64,000 nucleotides of DNA from an uncultured Gammaproteobacteria bacterium (GTDB taxonomy: Bacteria > Pseudomonadota > Gammaproteobacteria > Pseudomonadales > Porticoccaceae). The stretch lies in assembly GCA_913058345.1 (NCBI GenBank), contig CAJXQR010000001.1, positions 310,001-374,000 of the forward strand, written 5' to 3'. The notes beneath the pieces are model-generated. The model did not search any database. It saw nothing but the letters and a program-made list of their open reading frames with translations, and had not been told where the DNA came from. Numbering within the stretch: position 1 is the stretch's first letter; each line of letters starts with the position of its first letter. Position numbers and translations under genes: made by a program. Positions 17,486 through 25,596 of this stretch are shown here, piece by piece.

Positions 17486-19419
17486 TGGCCCTCAAGCCTC
17501 TTCTTATTTTATCGCTCATGCTTTGTAGTCAGTTGAGTTTAGCGGCCAATGGTTTTATTGCACTGTGCTATCACGATATACGCGATGATGTTGATGGTGT
17601 CGTCGATAAAGATCAAATGGCGGTTAGTACAGACAACCTTATTGCACAGTTTGAATGGCTAAAAGCACATAATTACCAAGCTATCAGCCTTGATGACATC
17701 ATAGCTGCGAGAAAAGGACTGAAACCCTTACCAGAAGATGCTTTTCTCTTAACCTTCGATGACGGCTACAAAAGCTTTTACACGCATGTACTTCCATTAT
17801 TAAAAGAGTACGAATACCCTGCGGTGCTTGCTCTAGTCGGCAAATGGTCTAGCACACCATCAGGGGAGCAAGTGCTCTATGGCAACAAAGAGCACAAACC
17901 AAGAGATTTCTTTCTAAGCCTTGAAGAAATACAAGCGATTAGCCAGTCTAAACTCGTTGAAATTGCATCGCATAGTTTCGATTTACATCAAGGGGTTTTG
18001 GCCAACCCACAGGGTAACACTCAACCCGCCGCCGTCACTTTAAAGTTTGACGCAAAAAGCAAACTTTACGAACAAGAAGACGTCTATCGAAAGAGAATTT
18101 TAAATGACCTGCAACAAAACAGTGACTTTATACAGACCGTAACTGGCAAAAAACCACGGGCTATTGTTTGGCCCTATGGCGAATTCAACCAACTCTCTGA
18201 AGAGCTAGCTAAATCTTTAGGACATCAATTATCTCTCACCTTAAAAAGTGCTATTAACACTGCTCAACCAGGGAACTCAGTCAATAGGATACTTATTCTA
18301 GGCAACCCACCCCTCGCCGATTTTGTCTATTCACTGCGTCATTTTGCGGCCGAAGACCCCGTCCGAGTTGCCCATGTTGATCTGGATTATGTCTACGATG
18401 AAGATCCCATACAAGAAAACAAAAACTTGGGCCTTTTACTCGATCGCATTAAAAAAATGAAAATTAACACTGTTTTCCTACAGGCTTTTTCTGATCCAGA
18501 CGGCGATGGTAATGCAGATGCCCTGTATTTCCCCAATCGTCATCTGCCTGTCAGGCGCGACCTTTTTAATCGAGTGGCCTGGCAATTAAGAACTCGTAGC
18601 AATGTCAACGTTTACGCATGGATGCCAGTACTCTCTTTCTTAATACCTGGAACAGAAGAGCTGCGCGTGCAAGGTCTTGTGAACGAAAAAATTATGACGA
18701 ATACGAACGGATATATACGACTTTCCCCATTTAATGGTAAGGCAAAAAAGCTTATTGAAGAGATTTATGAGGATTTAGCCTTGCATGCTAACTTTTCAGG
18801 GCTTCTGTTTCACGATGATGCTTATTTAAGCGATTATGAGGACTTCAGCCCTGCTGCACTACATTCTGCTGCCAGCACCCTTGGTATTCACGATGTCAGC
18901 ATCGAAGATTTGAGGGGGCCTTTAAAACGTAAATGGCAGGCCATAAAAACCCACACCATTACACAGCTCACAGTCGACCTCACGAACAAGGTTAAGTACT
19001 ACAGGCCTTTCGTGAAAACGGCGCGAAACATTTATGCCAATGTTATTTTAAATGAAAACAGTAAGGAATGGTTTAATCAAAACTATGATGAGATGTTAAG
19101 AACCTATGATTACACTGCCATTATGGCAATGCCTTATATGGAACAAGCCAACAACCCTATGCAATGGTTATCAGATCTCACCCAGAGTGCCGCCAAATAC
19201 GATCCGAATTTTGATAAGACGGTGTTTGAACTTCAATCCGTTGATTGGCGTACGAGTACACCCATTCCAAATAATACGCTTGCGCGCCAATTCCACTTGC
19301 TCATGCGGCTGGGGGTCAAACACATTGGTTATTATCCCGATAATTTTTTAGAGAACCACCCTAGTTTGAATACCGTAAAATCTAATATTTCTTTAAAAAC
19401 CTCGCCCTTGGCTTTGTAA
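17485..19419 (+). CDS. pgaB: PNAG N-deacetylase PgaB
   Basis: PgaB partly de-N-acetylates PNAG in the periplasm, which is needed for export; its C-terminal domain is a glycoside-hydrolase-like fold. The ATG at 17485 overlaps the pgaA stop (TAATG) and has GGAGG 5 bases upstream; the frame extends 12 codons further but without support. The deacetylase domain shows ALCYHDI, the metal/catalytic Asp pair in LTFDDGYKSFY and the two His ligands in ASHSFDLHQG. The second domain begins near RVAHVDLDYVYDEDP and contains LQAFSDPDGDG, YAWMPVLSF and LFHDDAYLSDYED. The signal peptide (LSLAANGF) lacks a proper lipobox, unlike the E. coli lipoprotein. Confidence 0.94.
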   Translation: MALKPLLILSLMLCSQLSLAANGFIALCYHDIRDDVDGVVDKDQMAVSTDNLIAQFEWLKAHNYQAISLDDIIAARKGLKPLPEDAFLLTFDDGYKSFYTHVLPLLKEYEYPAVLALVGKWSSTPSGEQVLYGNKEHKPRDFFLSLEEIQAISQSKLVEIASHSFDLHQGVLANPQGNTQPAAVTLKFDAKSKLYEQEDVYRKRILNDLQQNSDFIQTVTGKKPRAIVWPYGEFNQLSEELAKSLGHQLSLTLKSAINTAQPGNSVNRILILGNPPLADFVYSLRHFAAEDPVRVAHVDLDYVYDEDPIQENKNLGLLLDRIKKMKINTVFLQAFSDPDGDGNADALYFPNRHLPVRRDLFNRVAWQLRTRSNVNVYAWMPVLSFLIPGTEELRVQGLVNEKIMTNTNGYIRLSPFNGKAKKLIEEIYEDLALHANFSGLLFHDDAYLSDYEDFSPAALHSAASTLGIHDVSIEDLRGPLKRKWQAIKTHTITQLTVDLTNKVKYYRPFVKTARNIYANVILNENSKEWFNQNYDEMLRTYDYTAIMAMPYMEQANNPMQWLSDLTQSAAKYDPNFDKTVFELQSVDWRTSTPIPNNTLARQFHLLMRLGVKHIGYYPDNFLENHPSLNTVKSNISLKTSPLAL

Positions 19420-19423
19420 CATA

Positions 19424-20683
19424 ATGATTGAACTTTCTACCGGTAGTGATCTTCTTTTTGGCTTTGCTCTCTATTATCCATTATTTATGGCTTATTTATG
19501 GATGGCAGGCGCTCTTATCTATTATTTCCATTGGGAAAGAAAAGAACTTCGCACAAAGCCATTATCTAGCCCATCTTCTCCGGCAGTCAGTATTCTTGTA
19601 CCTTGTCATAATGAAGGAGACAATATTTGTGACACTCTGGAACAACTCCTACGACAAAATTACCCCAGTTTCGAAATTGTCGCCATAAATGATGCCAGCA
19701 CTGATAATACTGGGGAGCTTCTTGACCACTTAGCAGAAAAACATGAACAAATACGTGTTATTCATTTTGAACAAAATATGGGTAAGGCTACGGCGCTTAA
19801 TATGGGCGCAATAGCTTCCAAGCATGAATTTCTTATCTGTATTGATGGTGACGCCCTACTCGATGAAGATGCCACTTCCTGGATCATGGAACATTTTAAC
19901 AATGGCCCTCGTGTTGGAGCGGTGACGGGTAATCCTCGAATAAGAACACGCTCTTCGCTCTTAGGAAAAATACAGGTGGGTGAATTTTCAGCAATTGTTG
20001 GGTTGATCAAACGAGCCCAACGCATTTACGGGCGAATATTTACTGTCTCAGGTGTCGTCGCTGGTTTTCGAAAGGCAGCTTTGCATCGGGTCGGTTATTG
20101 GTCAACCGATATGATCACTGATGACATTGACGTTAGCTGGAAGCTTCAGCTCGATCATTGGGATATTCGCTTTGAACCCAAAGCGATGTGTTGGATTTTA
20201 ATGCCTGAGACATACTCGGGTTTATTACGCCAAAGAATACGCTGGGCGCAAGGTGGCGTAGAAGTGTTTATTAAATACTTTACGAACTTGGGGATATGGA
20301 AATCCAGGCGCATGTGGATGGTTTATATCGAATTTATAACCAGTGTTTTTTGGTCTTTTAGTATCGTCATCACTATGCTGCTCTGGCTTGCTGGCTTCTT
20401 TCTAGATTTACCAGAAGAAATTCGGGTTCATAGCTTACTACCGAGCTGGGGCGGCGTTTTATTAGGTATTACCTGTCTTTTACAATTTGCAATTAGTCTT
20501 TCTATTGAATCTCATTATGAGAAAAATATCTTGAAATATTATTTCTGGATGATTTGGTTTCCCATCGCCTATTGGCTAGTTAACGTAATTGCAATCGTCT
20601 TAGGTATACCTCGTGCTTTAGTGCGCAAAAAAGGCAGCAATGCAACCTGGGTCAGCCCTGACAGAGGGATTCGTGAAAAATAA
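19424..20683 (+). CDS. pgaC: PNAG synthase catalytic subunit PgaC (GT2 glycosyltransferase)
   Basis: PgaC is the inner-membrane GT2 enzyme that polymerises UDP-GlcNAc into PNAG. The 419-residue protein has two N-terminal membrane segments, then the GT-A domain: SILVPCHNEGDNI, AINDASTDNTGE, the metal-binding CIDGDALLDEDA, TGNPRIRTRSSLLGKIQVGE, the catalytic DDIDVSW and the QRIRWAQGG motif (QxxRW). Further membrane helices follow (VFWSFSIVITMLLWLAGF and others). It starts 4 bp after pgaB and overlaps pgaD. In E. coli, c-di-GMP activates PgaC/PgaD together; the same control is likely but not shown here. Confidence 0.96.
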   Translation: MIELSTGSDLLFGFALYYPLFMAYLWMAGALIYYFHWERKELRTKPLSSPSSPAVSILVPCHNEGDNICDTLEQLLRQNYPSFEIVAINDASTDNTGELLDHLAEKHEQIRVIHFEQNMGKATALNMGAIASKHEFLICIDGDALLDEDATSWIMEHFNNGPRVGAVTGNPRIRTRSSLLGKIQVGEFSAIVGLIKRAQRIYGRIFTVSGVVAGFRKAALHRVGYWSTDMITDDIDVSWKLQLDHWDIRFEPKAMCWILMPETYSGLLRQRIRWAQGGVEVFIKYFTNLGIWKSRRMWMVYIEFITSVFWSFSIVITMLLWLAGFFLDLPEEIRVHSLLPSWGGVLLGITCLLQFAISLSIESHYEKNILKYYFWMIWFPIAYWLVNVIAIVLGIPRALVRKKGSNATWVSPDRGIREK

Positions 20684-21116
20684 CTTTATTATTGATACGC
20701 CAAAATTACAAACACTCCGACTGAGATATACATCCACCTTTCTCACCTTGGTATTTTGGATTCTTTGGTTTTATTTGTGGGTGCCTCTTATAACGCTCGC
20801 GGGTTGGTGGTTTCAAATAAGACTTTTCGAGCAAGAAATGGTCATGGTAGAGGGGTTTGATGCCTTTTTGGAAGTATTGCCGACCTTTATTGCTGTTATT
20901 TTTGCACTGACAGGAACCCTCGGCTTTTGGGCTTTGTATAACTACCAACGCTTTAAAGGCATAGACCGCCGCAAACCTGTACCTTCTGTGGGCAAGGATG
21001 ACCTTATTGAATTATTACCTATTACAGAAAGCGGACTAACCGCAATGCAGTCTAATAAAATATCAGTAGTGAAAATTACTGAACAAGGAGAAATAATAGT
21101 AGACGACGGAAGATAA
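20673..21116 (+). CDS. pgaD: PNAG synthase accessory subunit PgaD
   Basis: PgaD is a small inner-membrane protein that binds PgaC and shares its c-di-GMP site. Two membrane helices are visible (about residues 20-45 and 65-90), then ALYNYQRFKG, closely matching the ALYN-RF segment of E. coli PgaD, and a C-terminal tail with KISVVKITEQGEIIVD. I take the GTG at 20673 as start (147 residues): it follows a GAGGG, overlaps pgaC by 11 bp and gives the family-like N-terminus KNNFII. An in-frame ATG at 20640 would add 11 residues. Last gene of the operon. Confidence 0.88.
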   Translation: MKNNFIIDTPKLQTLRLRYTSTFLTLVFWILWFYLWVPLITLAGWWFQIRLFEQEMVMVEGFDAFLEVLPTFIAVIFALTGTLGFWALYNYQRFKGIDRRKPVPSVGKDDLIELLPITESGLTAMQSNKISVVKITEQGEIIVDDGR

Positions 21117-21139
21117 AAGCAGGAATGAGTTAAAACACC

Positions 21140-21646
21140 TTAGCTTTCCTTACCGACCTCTTCTTCAAGATAGCGAATCAAGTCTATAAATTCTGGTTCA
21201 CAGTGAGGGTTGACCTCAACTAACAGACGATGAGCTTCCAACACGCTACGGCGAGCTTCGGTTTCATCACTTTTGTCACAAATCAGTTCATTTAACGATT
21301 CTGACTTATCACTGTCTGGCGGTGCCTCACGAATCACTGTGAATAGCTCATCAAGAGACATTGCTTCAAGAGTCTTTAAAATACCGGGGTTATCACAAAA
21401 TAAGAGCGGCACAATATCGTAATAACGTTTACTGAGAAGCGCTAGTTTTGTCAATAAACCAAGGGTCGTGCTATCAATGCCTTCTGTTTCAAGCAAATCA
21501 ACTAATACACTTTTTACATTACGGTCGCCAAATATACTTTCTACATAATGGTTAAGTGAAGCACACAAGGTCACTCTGACATCACCACACATTCTTATTA
21601 GGTAATTGCCATTAGTCTGACCGACAAAGATTTTGCCTTTATCCAT
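21140..21646 (-). CDS. STAS-domain anti-anti-sigma-factor-like protein
   Basis: The 168-residue protein has a STAS fold in its first 100 residues: a CGDVRVTLCASLNHYV helix region, SVLVDLLETEGIDSTTLGLL with the phosphorylatable Ser at about residue 59, then a helix-strand repeat. The remaining 65 residues are acidic and helical. In partner-switching systems the phosphorylated form is reactivated by a PP2C phosphatase and then binds an anti-sigma factor or another effector. Its start overlaps the receiver-PP2C gene by 8 bp, so the phosphatase is the obvious partner. A kinase is not nearby. Comparable pairs in Pseudomonas (HsbA/HsbR) tune biofilm and motility, but which output is controlled here is unknown. 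Confidence 0.82.
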   Translation of the reverse strand: MDKGKIFVGQTNGNYLIRMCGDVRVTLCASLNHYVESIFGDRNVKSVLVDLLETEGIDSTTLGLLTKLALLSKRYYDIVPLLFCDNPGILKTLEAMSLDELFTVIREAPPDSDKSESLNELICDKSDETEARRSVLEAHRLLVEVNPHCEPEFIDLIRYLEEEVGKES

Positions 21647-22829
21647 GCTGTCTCGTTACCGTCATCACCGAGACATCATCTGGTGCATTTTCAATCCTAT
21701 CAACGCCCAGTTCTCGACAGATCGCGTCATGTCCACCAGTTGGCCCTACACGTTGGCAAGCGTCTAATATTGTTTGTTCTTTTTCTTCCATGGAATCACC
21801 TTTGACGCAGTCAAATAAACCATCAGAGACAGCTAGCAAAGTGAAATTATCAGGAAGTTTCATTTCCTCAATGGCCCAGGTGGCGTCCTCAAACAAACCA
21901 ACCGGTTTACCCTTACCCGGTAAAAAGGCCGCTTTCTCTTCGGTAATTACGATTGGCAAAGGCAGCTGCGCACCCATGACATAGCGCAGTACATGATTCT
22001 GTGTATCGATAGAGCCGGCGAAAATAGTTAAATGTTTATCAAGCTCCAGCGCCATAATATGTCGATTAACATGCTCTATGAGCCCCTCAGGCGCATTTAA
22101 CAGCGCCGATGGCTCACCCTCATTGATATGTCGGCGTATGATTTGGCGAATAATGTAACTCAACATGATGGTAACGAAAGCGGAAGAAGCACCGTGACCC
22201 GCTACATCTGCCACATAGAAAAGTATAAACCGTTCAAAAGCTACGGAGTAACCAACAAAGTCACCACTGAGAAATAGAGAGGGGACAATTTTATGGGAGG
22301 CGGTGTATTCACCCAGTCTAAGAGGGCCACGTGGTAGCAGGTTAAGCTGTACTTGACGCCCCGCCATTTGATCCATACGCAAAATATTTAGGCTGTCCTG
22401 CAGCTCTCTATTGGCCCTTTCAAGCTGGCCTTGATACCCTCGATTTTGTTGATAGAGATCTTTAAAATCCCCTGCTCGGGCAATAGCTCGAAACATGTCA
22501 TTTTTATCAAAGGGTTCAATAAGAACATCAATAGCACCACGGCGAAAACTTATCGCGATATCTTCAGGTGTTGCGTCAGCAAAAACAACGATAACAGCCA
22601 GGCCTGAATCTCGACAACGTTGAGCAAAATTCTCATCAACTTCGCTCGCTTGTTTCTGAGTTTGTATATCAAGGAACATTAAAACGGGAAGGAAGTCTGG
22701 AATGGCAGCAAGCGCATCATCCCGGCTTGCAACACACTGCACCTGCCAGCCTTCCGATTCCAGATCCTCCGTCCATTGTTCCTTGTGTTCAATACTTGAG
22801 GAAACAATTAAGACGCGGCTATTAGGCAC
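21639..22829 (-). CDS. Receiver-PP2C (SpoIIE-type) phosphatase of a partner-switching pair
   Basis: The 396-residue protein begins with a receiver-like domain (1-125), then a coiled linker (about 130-165) and a SpoIIE/RsbU-type PP2C phosphatase domain. Phosphatase metal ligands are visible in LSGDFVGY, FYVADVAGHGASSAF, LLAVSDGLFDC and APDDVSVMTV. The receiver keeps the phospho-acceptor Asp (FLDIQ, about residue 54), but the acidic pair normally after the first strand is replaced (VLIVSSSIEH), and the conserved Lys before PFD reads Glu (IEPFDK). It may therefore not be phosphorylated in the normal way. The gene overlaps the STAS gene, whose phosphoserine is the expected substrate, and lies 47 bp downstream of mlaA. 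Confidence 0.88.
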   Translation of the reverse strand: MPNSRVLIVSSSIEHKEQWTEDLESEGWQVQCVASRDDALAAIPDFLPVLMFLDIQTQKQASEVDENFAQRCRDSGLAVIVVFADATPEDIAISFRRGAIDVLIEPFDKNDMFRAIARAGDFKDLYQQNRGYQGQLERANRELQDSLNILRMDQMAGRQVQLNLLPRGPLRLGEYTASHKIVPSLFLSGDFVGYSVAFERFILFYVADVAGHGASSAFVTIMLSYIIRQIIRRHINEGEPSALLNAPEGLIEHVNRHIMALELDKHLTIFAGSIDTQNHVLRYVMGAQLPLPIVITEEKAAFLPGKGKPVGLFEDATWAIEEMKLPDNFTLLAVSDGLFDCVKGDSMEEKEQTILDACQRVGPTGGHDAICRELGVDRIENAPDDVSVMTVTRQHG

Positions 22830-22876
22830 TCTTATACCTCATTGAAAGACCAGCGGTAGCGACGACTAAATACTCG

Positions 22877-23587
22877 CTAATTGTAGTCATCATCACCAAA
22901 ATCGTCTTCCACTTCGCCATCATTGACGAGGAATTGACGCCGTTGCAAGTAAACATCTCTGACAAATGTATATCTATCACCTTTTACCAGTTTTTCAGCT
23001 TTAAGCAAGTCCGCTCTAGCAGAAGTAACCCTCGTACCATACAGTTGATTGCGGGTAGGTACGTGATCAACGTCACCAATGGGATTGAAAACACTGTCTA
23101 GTACTAAGCTAGGGGCATCACGTAAGGTACTTGGGCCAAAAAAAGGTAAAACCACATAGGCTCCTTCGCCAACGCCCCAAGCACCAAAAGTCTGCCCGAA
23201 ATCCTCACCATCTGATTTTTCGAGGCCTGCATACTTTGCTACGTCGAAAAACCCAGCAATACCAACAGTTGAGTTAATCAATAGGCGACCACCGTCATTA
23301 CCCGCCTGCCCCACTTTACCCTGCAAAAGGTCATTAGCGACATTGAGTACCTCGCCAAGGTTGGAAAACATGCGAGAGACACCACGCTCAAAAAAATCCG
23401 GCATGACATAGCGATAACCCTCTGCTATAGGCTTTAATACCCAGCGATCGGCCTTGTCGTTGAAAGAAAACATAACACGGTTATAACTTTCGAGGGGGTC
23501 ACCTTGCTCGGAATCAGCCATCACCGCCTCTGGCAACAACAAAGCTGCAAATAGCAAGCTTTTCAGCACGTACCTGTCGATCAACAT
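22877..23587 (-). CDS. mlaA: MlaA/VacJ-family outer-membrane lipid asymmetry protein
   Basis: MlaA removes mislocalised phospholipids from the outer leaflet and passes them to the MlaC/MlaFEDB route. The 236 residues match the family: DPLESYNRVMFSFNDKADRWVLKP, NLGEVLNVANDLLQGK, RLLINSTVGIAGFFDVAKYAGL, EDFGQTFGAWGVGEGAYVVLPFFGPSTLRDA and YTFVRDVYLQRRQFLVNDGE. An acidic tail follows. The signal sequence (VLKSLLFAALLLPEAVMA) contains no Cys, so unlike E. coli MlaA it cannot be a lipoprotein from this start. It heads the minus-strand group mlaA, receiver-PP2C and STAS. Confidence 0.92.
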   Translation of the reverse strand: MLIDRYVLKSLLFAALLLPEAVMADSEQGDPLESYNRVMFSFNDKADRWVLKPIAEGYRYVMPDFFERGVSRMFSNLGEVLNVANDLLQGKVGQAGNDGGRLLINSTVGIAGFFDVAKYAGLEKSDGEDFGQTFGAWGVGEGAYVVLPFFGPSTLRDAPSLVLDSVFNPIGDVDHVPTRNQLYGTRVTSARADLLKAEKLVKGDRYTFVRDVYLQRRQFLVNDGEVEDDFGDDDYN

Positions 23588-23707
23588 CTACTACACCACT
23601 CTGTCATTGAATATAGGGCCCAAGTGTAAACTGTGGCCCATTCTAGTCAACCTTGCCGCTAGATAATAGCTGATAACAGGTAGACGTATCAGACCATAAC
23701 GCAGGCA

Positions 23708-23734
23708 CAAAAAAGCCTCGTTAAAGCGAGGCTT
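23708..23734 (-). terminator. Intrinsic terminator after the secreted hypothetical gene
   Basis: AAGCCTCG and CGAGGCTT flank a 6-base loop, and on the minus strand the stem is followed by a run of six T. It ends the transcript of the gene at 23816-24304, about 80 bp past its stop. Confidence 0.85.
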
Positions 23735-23815
23735 GAAGAAATAGATTACTGGCACTACCTGGTCATCGCTTTCACTCGCAGCGTGGATAACAGATCAGTG
23801 AAAACGTCAACGACC

Positions 23816-24304
23816 TTATTGCACAGTATCTGTACAGGTAAATTCATAATGTAAGTAATAGTCGGCAGCTATCGGCCTACTCCATTGTCTGTCCAGTTCC
23901 CAGCCTTGTGGGCAGTAAGTGGCCATTTGTTGGTGCAGGGAAACCAGCGCTAGCTGAGGAGCGGCGAGCTTATAGCTTGCACGAATTATGAAAGTGGCGC
24001 CCGGTATGTGAACAGGCTCATCAACAGTGGCTGTACCCACGCCGTCACGCTGTTGATTTTCATAGGTTTGAGGAGAAAGGGCTTTGCGGTCCAGAAATTT
24101 TTGTCGAGATTCCTGATCATAAATAATAACCGCCTCTTCATTACACTCAATAATGTTGTCGGCAAAATTGATATCATCGACGGCATCGACACTTTCAGTA
24201 CAGTTCGCCTGAGCCGTAGAAGTGCCGTTATCGGTGCTAGCCGCTAACAAACTGGAGGGATACAACGTGCAAGCTAACAGGGGAACAAGCAAAAAAACTT
24301 TCAT
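23816..24304 (-). CDS. Secreted protein of unknown function
   Basis: The 162-residue product has a typical signal peptide (MKVFLLVPLLACTLYPSSLLAAS). The mature part is acidic at first and contains four Cys (in ANCTESVD, IIECNEEAV, ATYCPQGWELD and EFTCTD), which could form two disulfides in the periplasm. I do not recognise the family. The segment GATFIIRASYKLAAPQLAL followed by a CPQGWELDRQWSRP stretch is the most structured-looking part. Between two terminators it forms a transcription unit of its own, with the porin upstream and mlaA downstream on the same strand. Confidence 0.7.
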   Translation of the reverse strand: MKVFLLVPLLACTLYPSSLLAASTDNGTSTAQANCTESVDAVDDINFADNIIECNEEAVIIYDQESRQKFLDRKALSPQTYENQQRDGVGTATVDEPVHIPGATFIIRASYKLAAPQLALVSLHQQMATYCPQGWELDRQWSRPIAADYYLHYEFTCTDTVQ

Positions 24305-24344
24305 AAATGTAAAATCTCAATCACAACAGCATTATGCACACTGA

Positions 24345-24376
24345 AATAGCCGAGAATCTTGCAACTCCCGGCTATT
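24345..24376 (-). terminator. Stem-loop terminator candidate after the porin gene
   Basis: On the minus strand two 11-base arms (24366-24376 and 24345-24355) pair along their whole length with one G-U pair and a 10-base loop; the plus strand has an A-C mismatch, so the minus RNA is the likely form. Only three U follow, so it may be a weak terminator. It lies about 40 bp past the porin stop. Confidence 0.55.
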
Positions 24377-24416
24377 AAATGCAACACTAAAAAATATTAC
24401 AGACCCATTGCTCAGC

Positions 24417-25418
24417 TTAGAATTTGTGTTCGAGGCCTACCCCAACCCAGTCGTAATCGTCCGAGGCTGTACTTTCGTCAAGAGTGGTGTAAAAAGCAAA
24501 AAGCTTCGTTTTCTTACCCAGCTTCTTATCGAGACCTAAGGACCACATATCGGCATCATTTTCAGATATATCATCATCTGACTCTGTGTACTGGGCTTTT
24601 AGCGTGTAGCCATTAGCCACTTTCCACTTGGCACTGACATGCCAGCTATCTTCATCCAATTTTACGCCAGTTACTGCGCTATCGCCCTCTTCGGCATTTT
24701 GCCACATGGCACCCAACGTGACGGGGCCCAGGGGAAATTGACCGACAACACGGAGTATATTGACGTAATCTTTACCCATTCCCTGTGATCCACTGCCCGA
24801 CTCGACATTTTCATCAACCGCTACGGCGACATACACGCCATCAGCTTCATATTGAACGAGCGCAGAATAGCTATCGAAAGCCCCATCTTTATCATCGTCA
24901 TTGCGGTCTTCACCAAAGATAGTCGCAACGGAGGCAGAAAAACCACTAAAATCAGGTGTAGTGTAATTGACGATGTTTGATGCGCGAGTTTCACCGGCCA
25001 TCACATTTTTGATATCGCCTTCAAGATCATTAAACAGGTCGATTTTCTTCTGTGCCAGCTTAGTCGGGGTATCGTGTTTACCACCCCAGATAGTACCGAA
25101 ATTGCCTTTTAATCCACCGATGATATTGCGTTGTGAAAAGGTATCACCATCGTCTTTTTCACCATCATCCCAGAATGACTCATACTCCGCTTTGTAGATC
25201 ACATACAGCGTATCTGTCAATTTAACTTTACCTTTAACACCAATACGTGAAGCATTGCTGTTTAATTCCATTTGGTCATCAGTGCCATTGTCATCGTTAA
25301 CAACACTGATATTGACTTTACCGTAAATACTGCCGTCGATTGGACCGACGGCGTAGGCAGAAACAGGAAGTGCCAGTGCCGATGCAACAGCTGCGGCCAA
25401 AGTGGTTTTTCTCATCAT
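24417..25418 (-). CDS. Gram-negative outer-membrane porin (Porin_4 type)
   Basis: The 333-residue protein begins with a signal peptide (TTLAAAVASALALPVSAYA) and then GSIYGKVNISV, the standard first barrel strand of general porins. It continues with RIGVKGKVKLTDTLYVIYKAEYE, a loop containing GGLKGNFGTIWGGKHDTP typical of trimeric porins, and alternating beta strands. It ends in GVGLEHKF, with the C-terminal Phe needed for BAM insertion. The barrel loops are unusually rich in Asp and Glu. PhoB-like repeats upstream suggest induction under phosphate starvation, so uptake of phosphate or phosphate-containing solutes is a reasonable inference. The acidic loops do not by themselves show anion selectivity. 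ATG 25418 or 25415 can be the start. Confidence 0.9.
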   Translation of the reverse strand: MMRKTTLAAAVASALALPVSAYAVGPIDGSIYGKVNISVVNDDNGTDDQMELNSNASRIGVKGKVKLTDTLYVIYKAEYESFWDDGEKDDGDTFSQRNIIGGLKGNFGTIWGGKHDTPTKLAQKKIDLFNDLEGDIKNVMAGETRASNIVNYTTPDFSGFSASVATIFGEDRNDDDKDGAFDSYSALVQYEADGVYVAVAVDENVESGSGSQGMGKDYVNILRVVGQFPLGPVTLGAMWQNAEEGDSAVTGVKLDEDSWHVSAKWKVANGYTLKAQYTESDDDISENDADMWSLGLDKKLGKKTKLFAFYTTLDESTASDDYDWVGVGLEHKF

Positions 25419-25484
25419 AGTCCCCTCTTAAATTGGACAATACGCTAATAATAGAGGTCATAGCCTCTGCTTTGAACTGGGCGT

Positions 25485-25540
25485 ATTGTGAGAAATCAAT
25501 ATGACAGGAGGCTTGCTTTTTTATGACAATTTGGTGACAG
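25485..25540 (-). promoter_or_regulatory. PhoB-box array and -10 element of the porin gene
   Basis: Read on the minus strand, CTGTCAC (25534-25540), a 4-bp spacer and TTGTCAT (25523-25529) form a standard Pho box of two 7-bp repeats at an 11-bp period. A third copy, CTGTCAT (25501-25507), is perfect and starts exactly 22 bp after the second, on the same helical face. Ten bp downstream of it is a -10-like CACAAT (25485-25490), the spacing seen in PhoB-activated promoters where the box replaces the -35. The leader to the porin ATG would be about 60 bases. Confidence 0.75.
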
Positions 25541-25596
25541 CCGCACTAAAAACCTCATAAATCGAAGTTTTATTGATAGTAAAGCTTTTTAGAGAC

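Noticed and set aside
21140-22829. Naming the STAS/PP2C pair hsbA/hsbR
   Set aside because: The gene context (tal, mlaA) matches a different Pseudomonas pair, so the HsbAR name would claim more than is supported.
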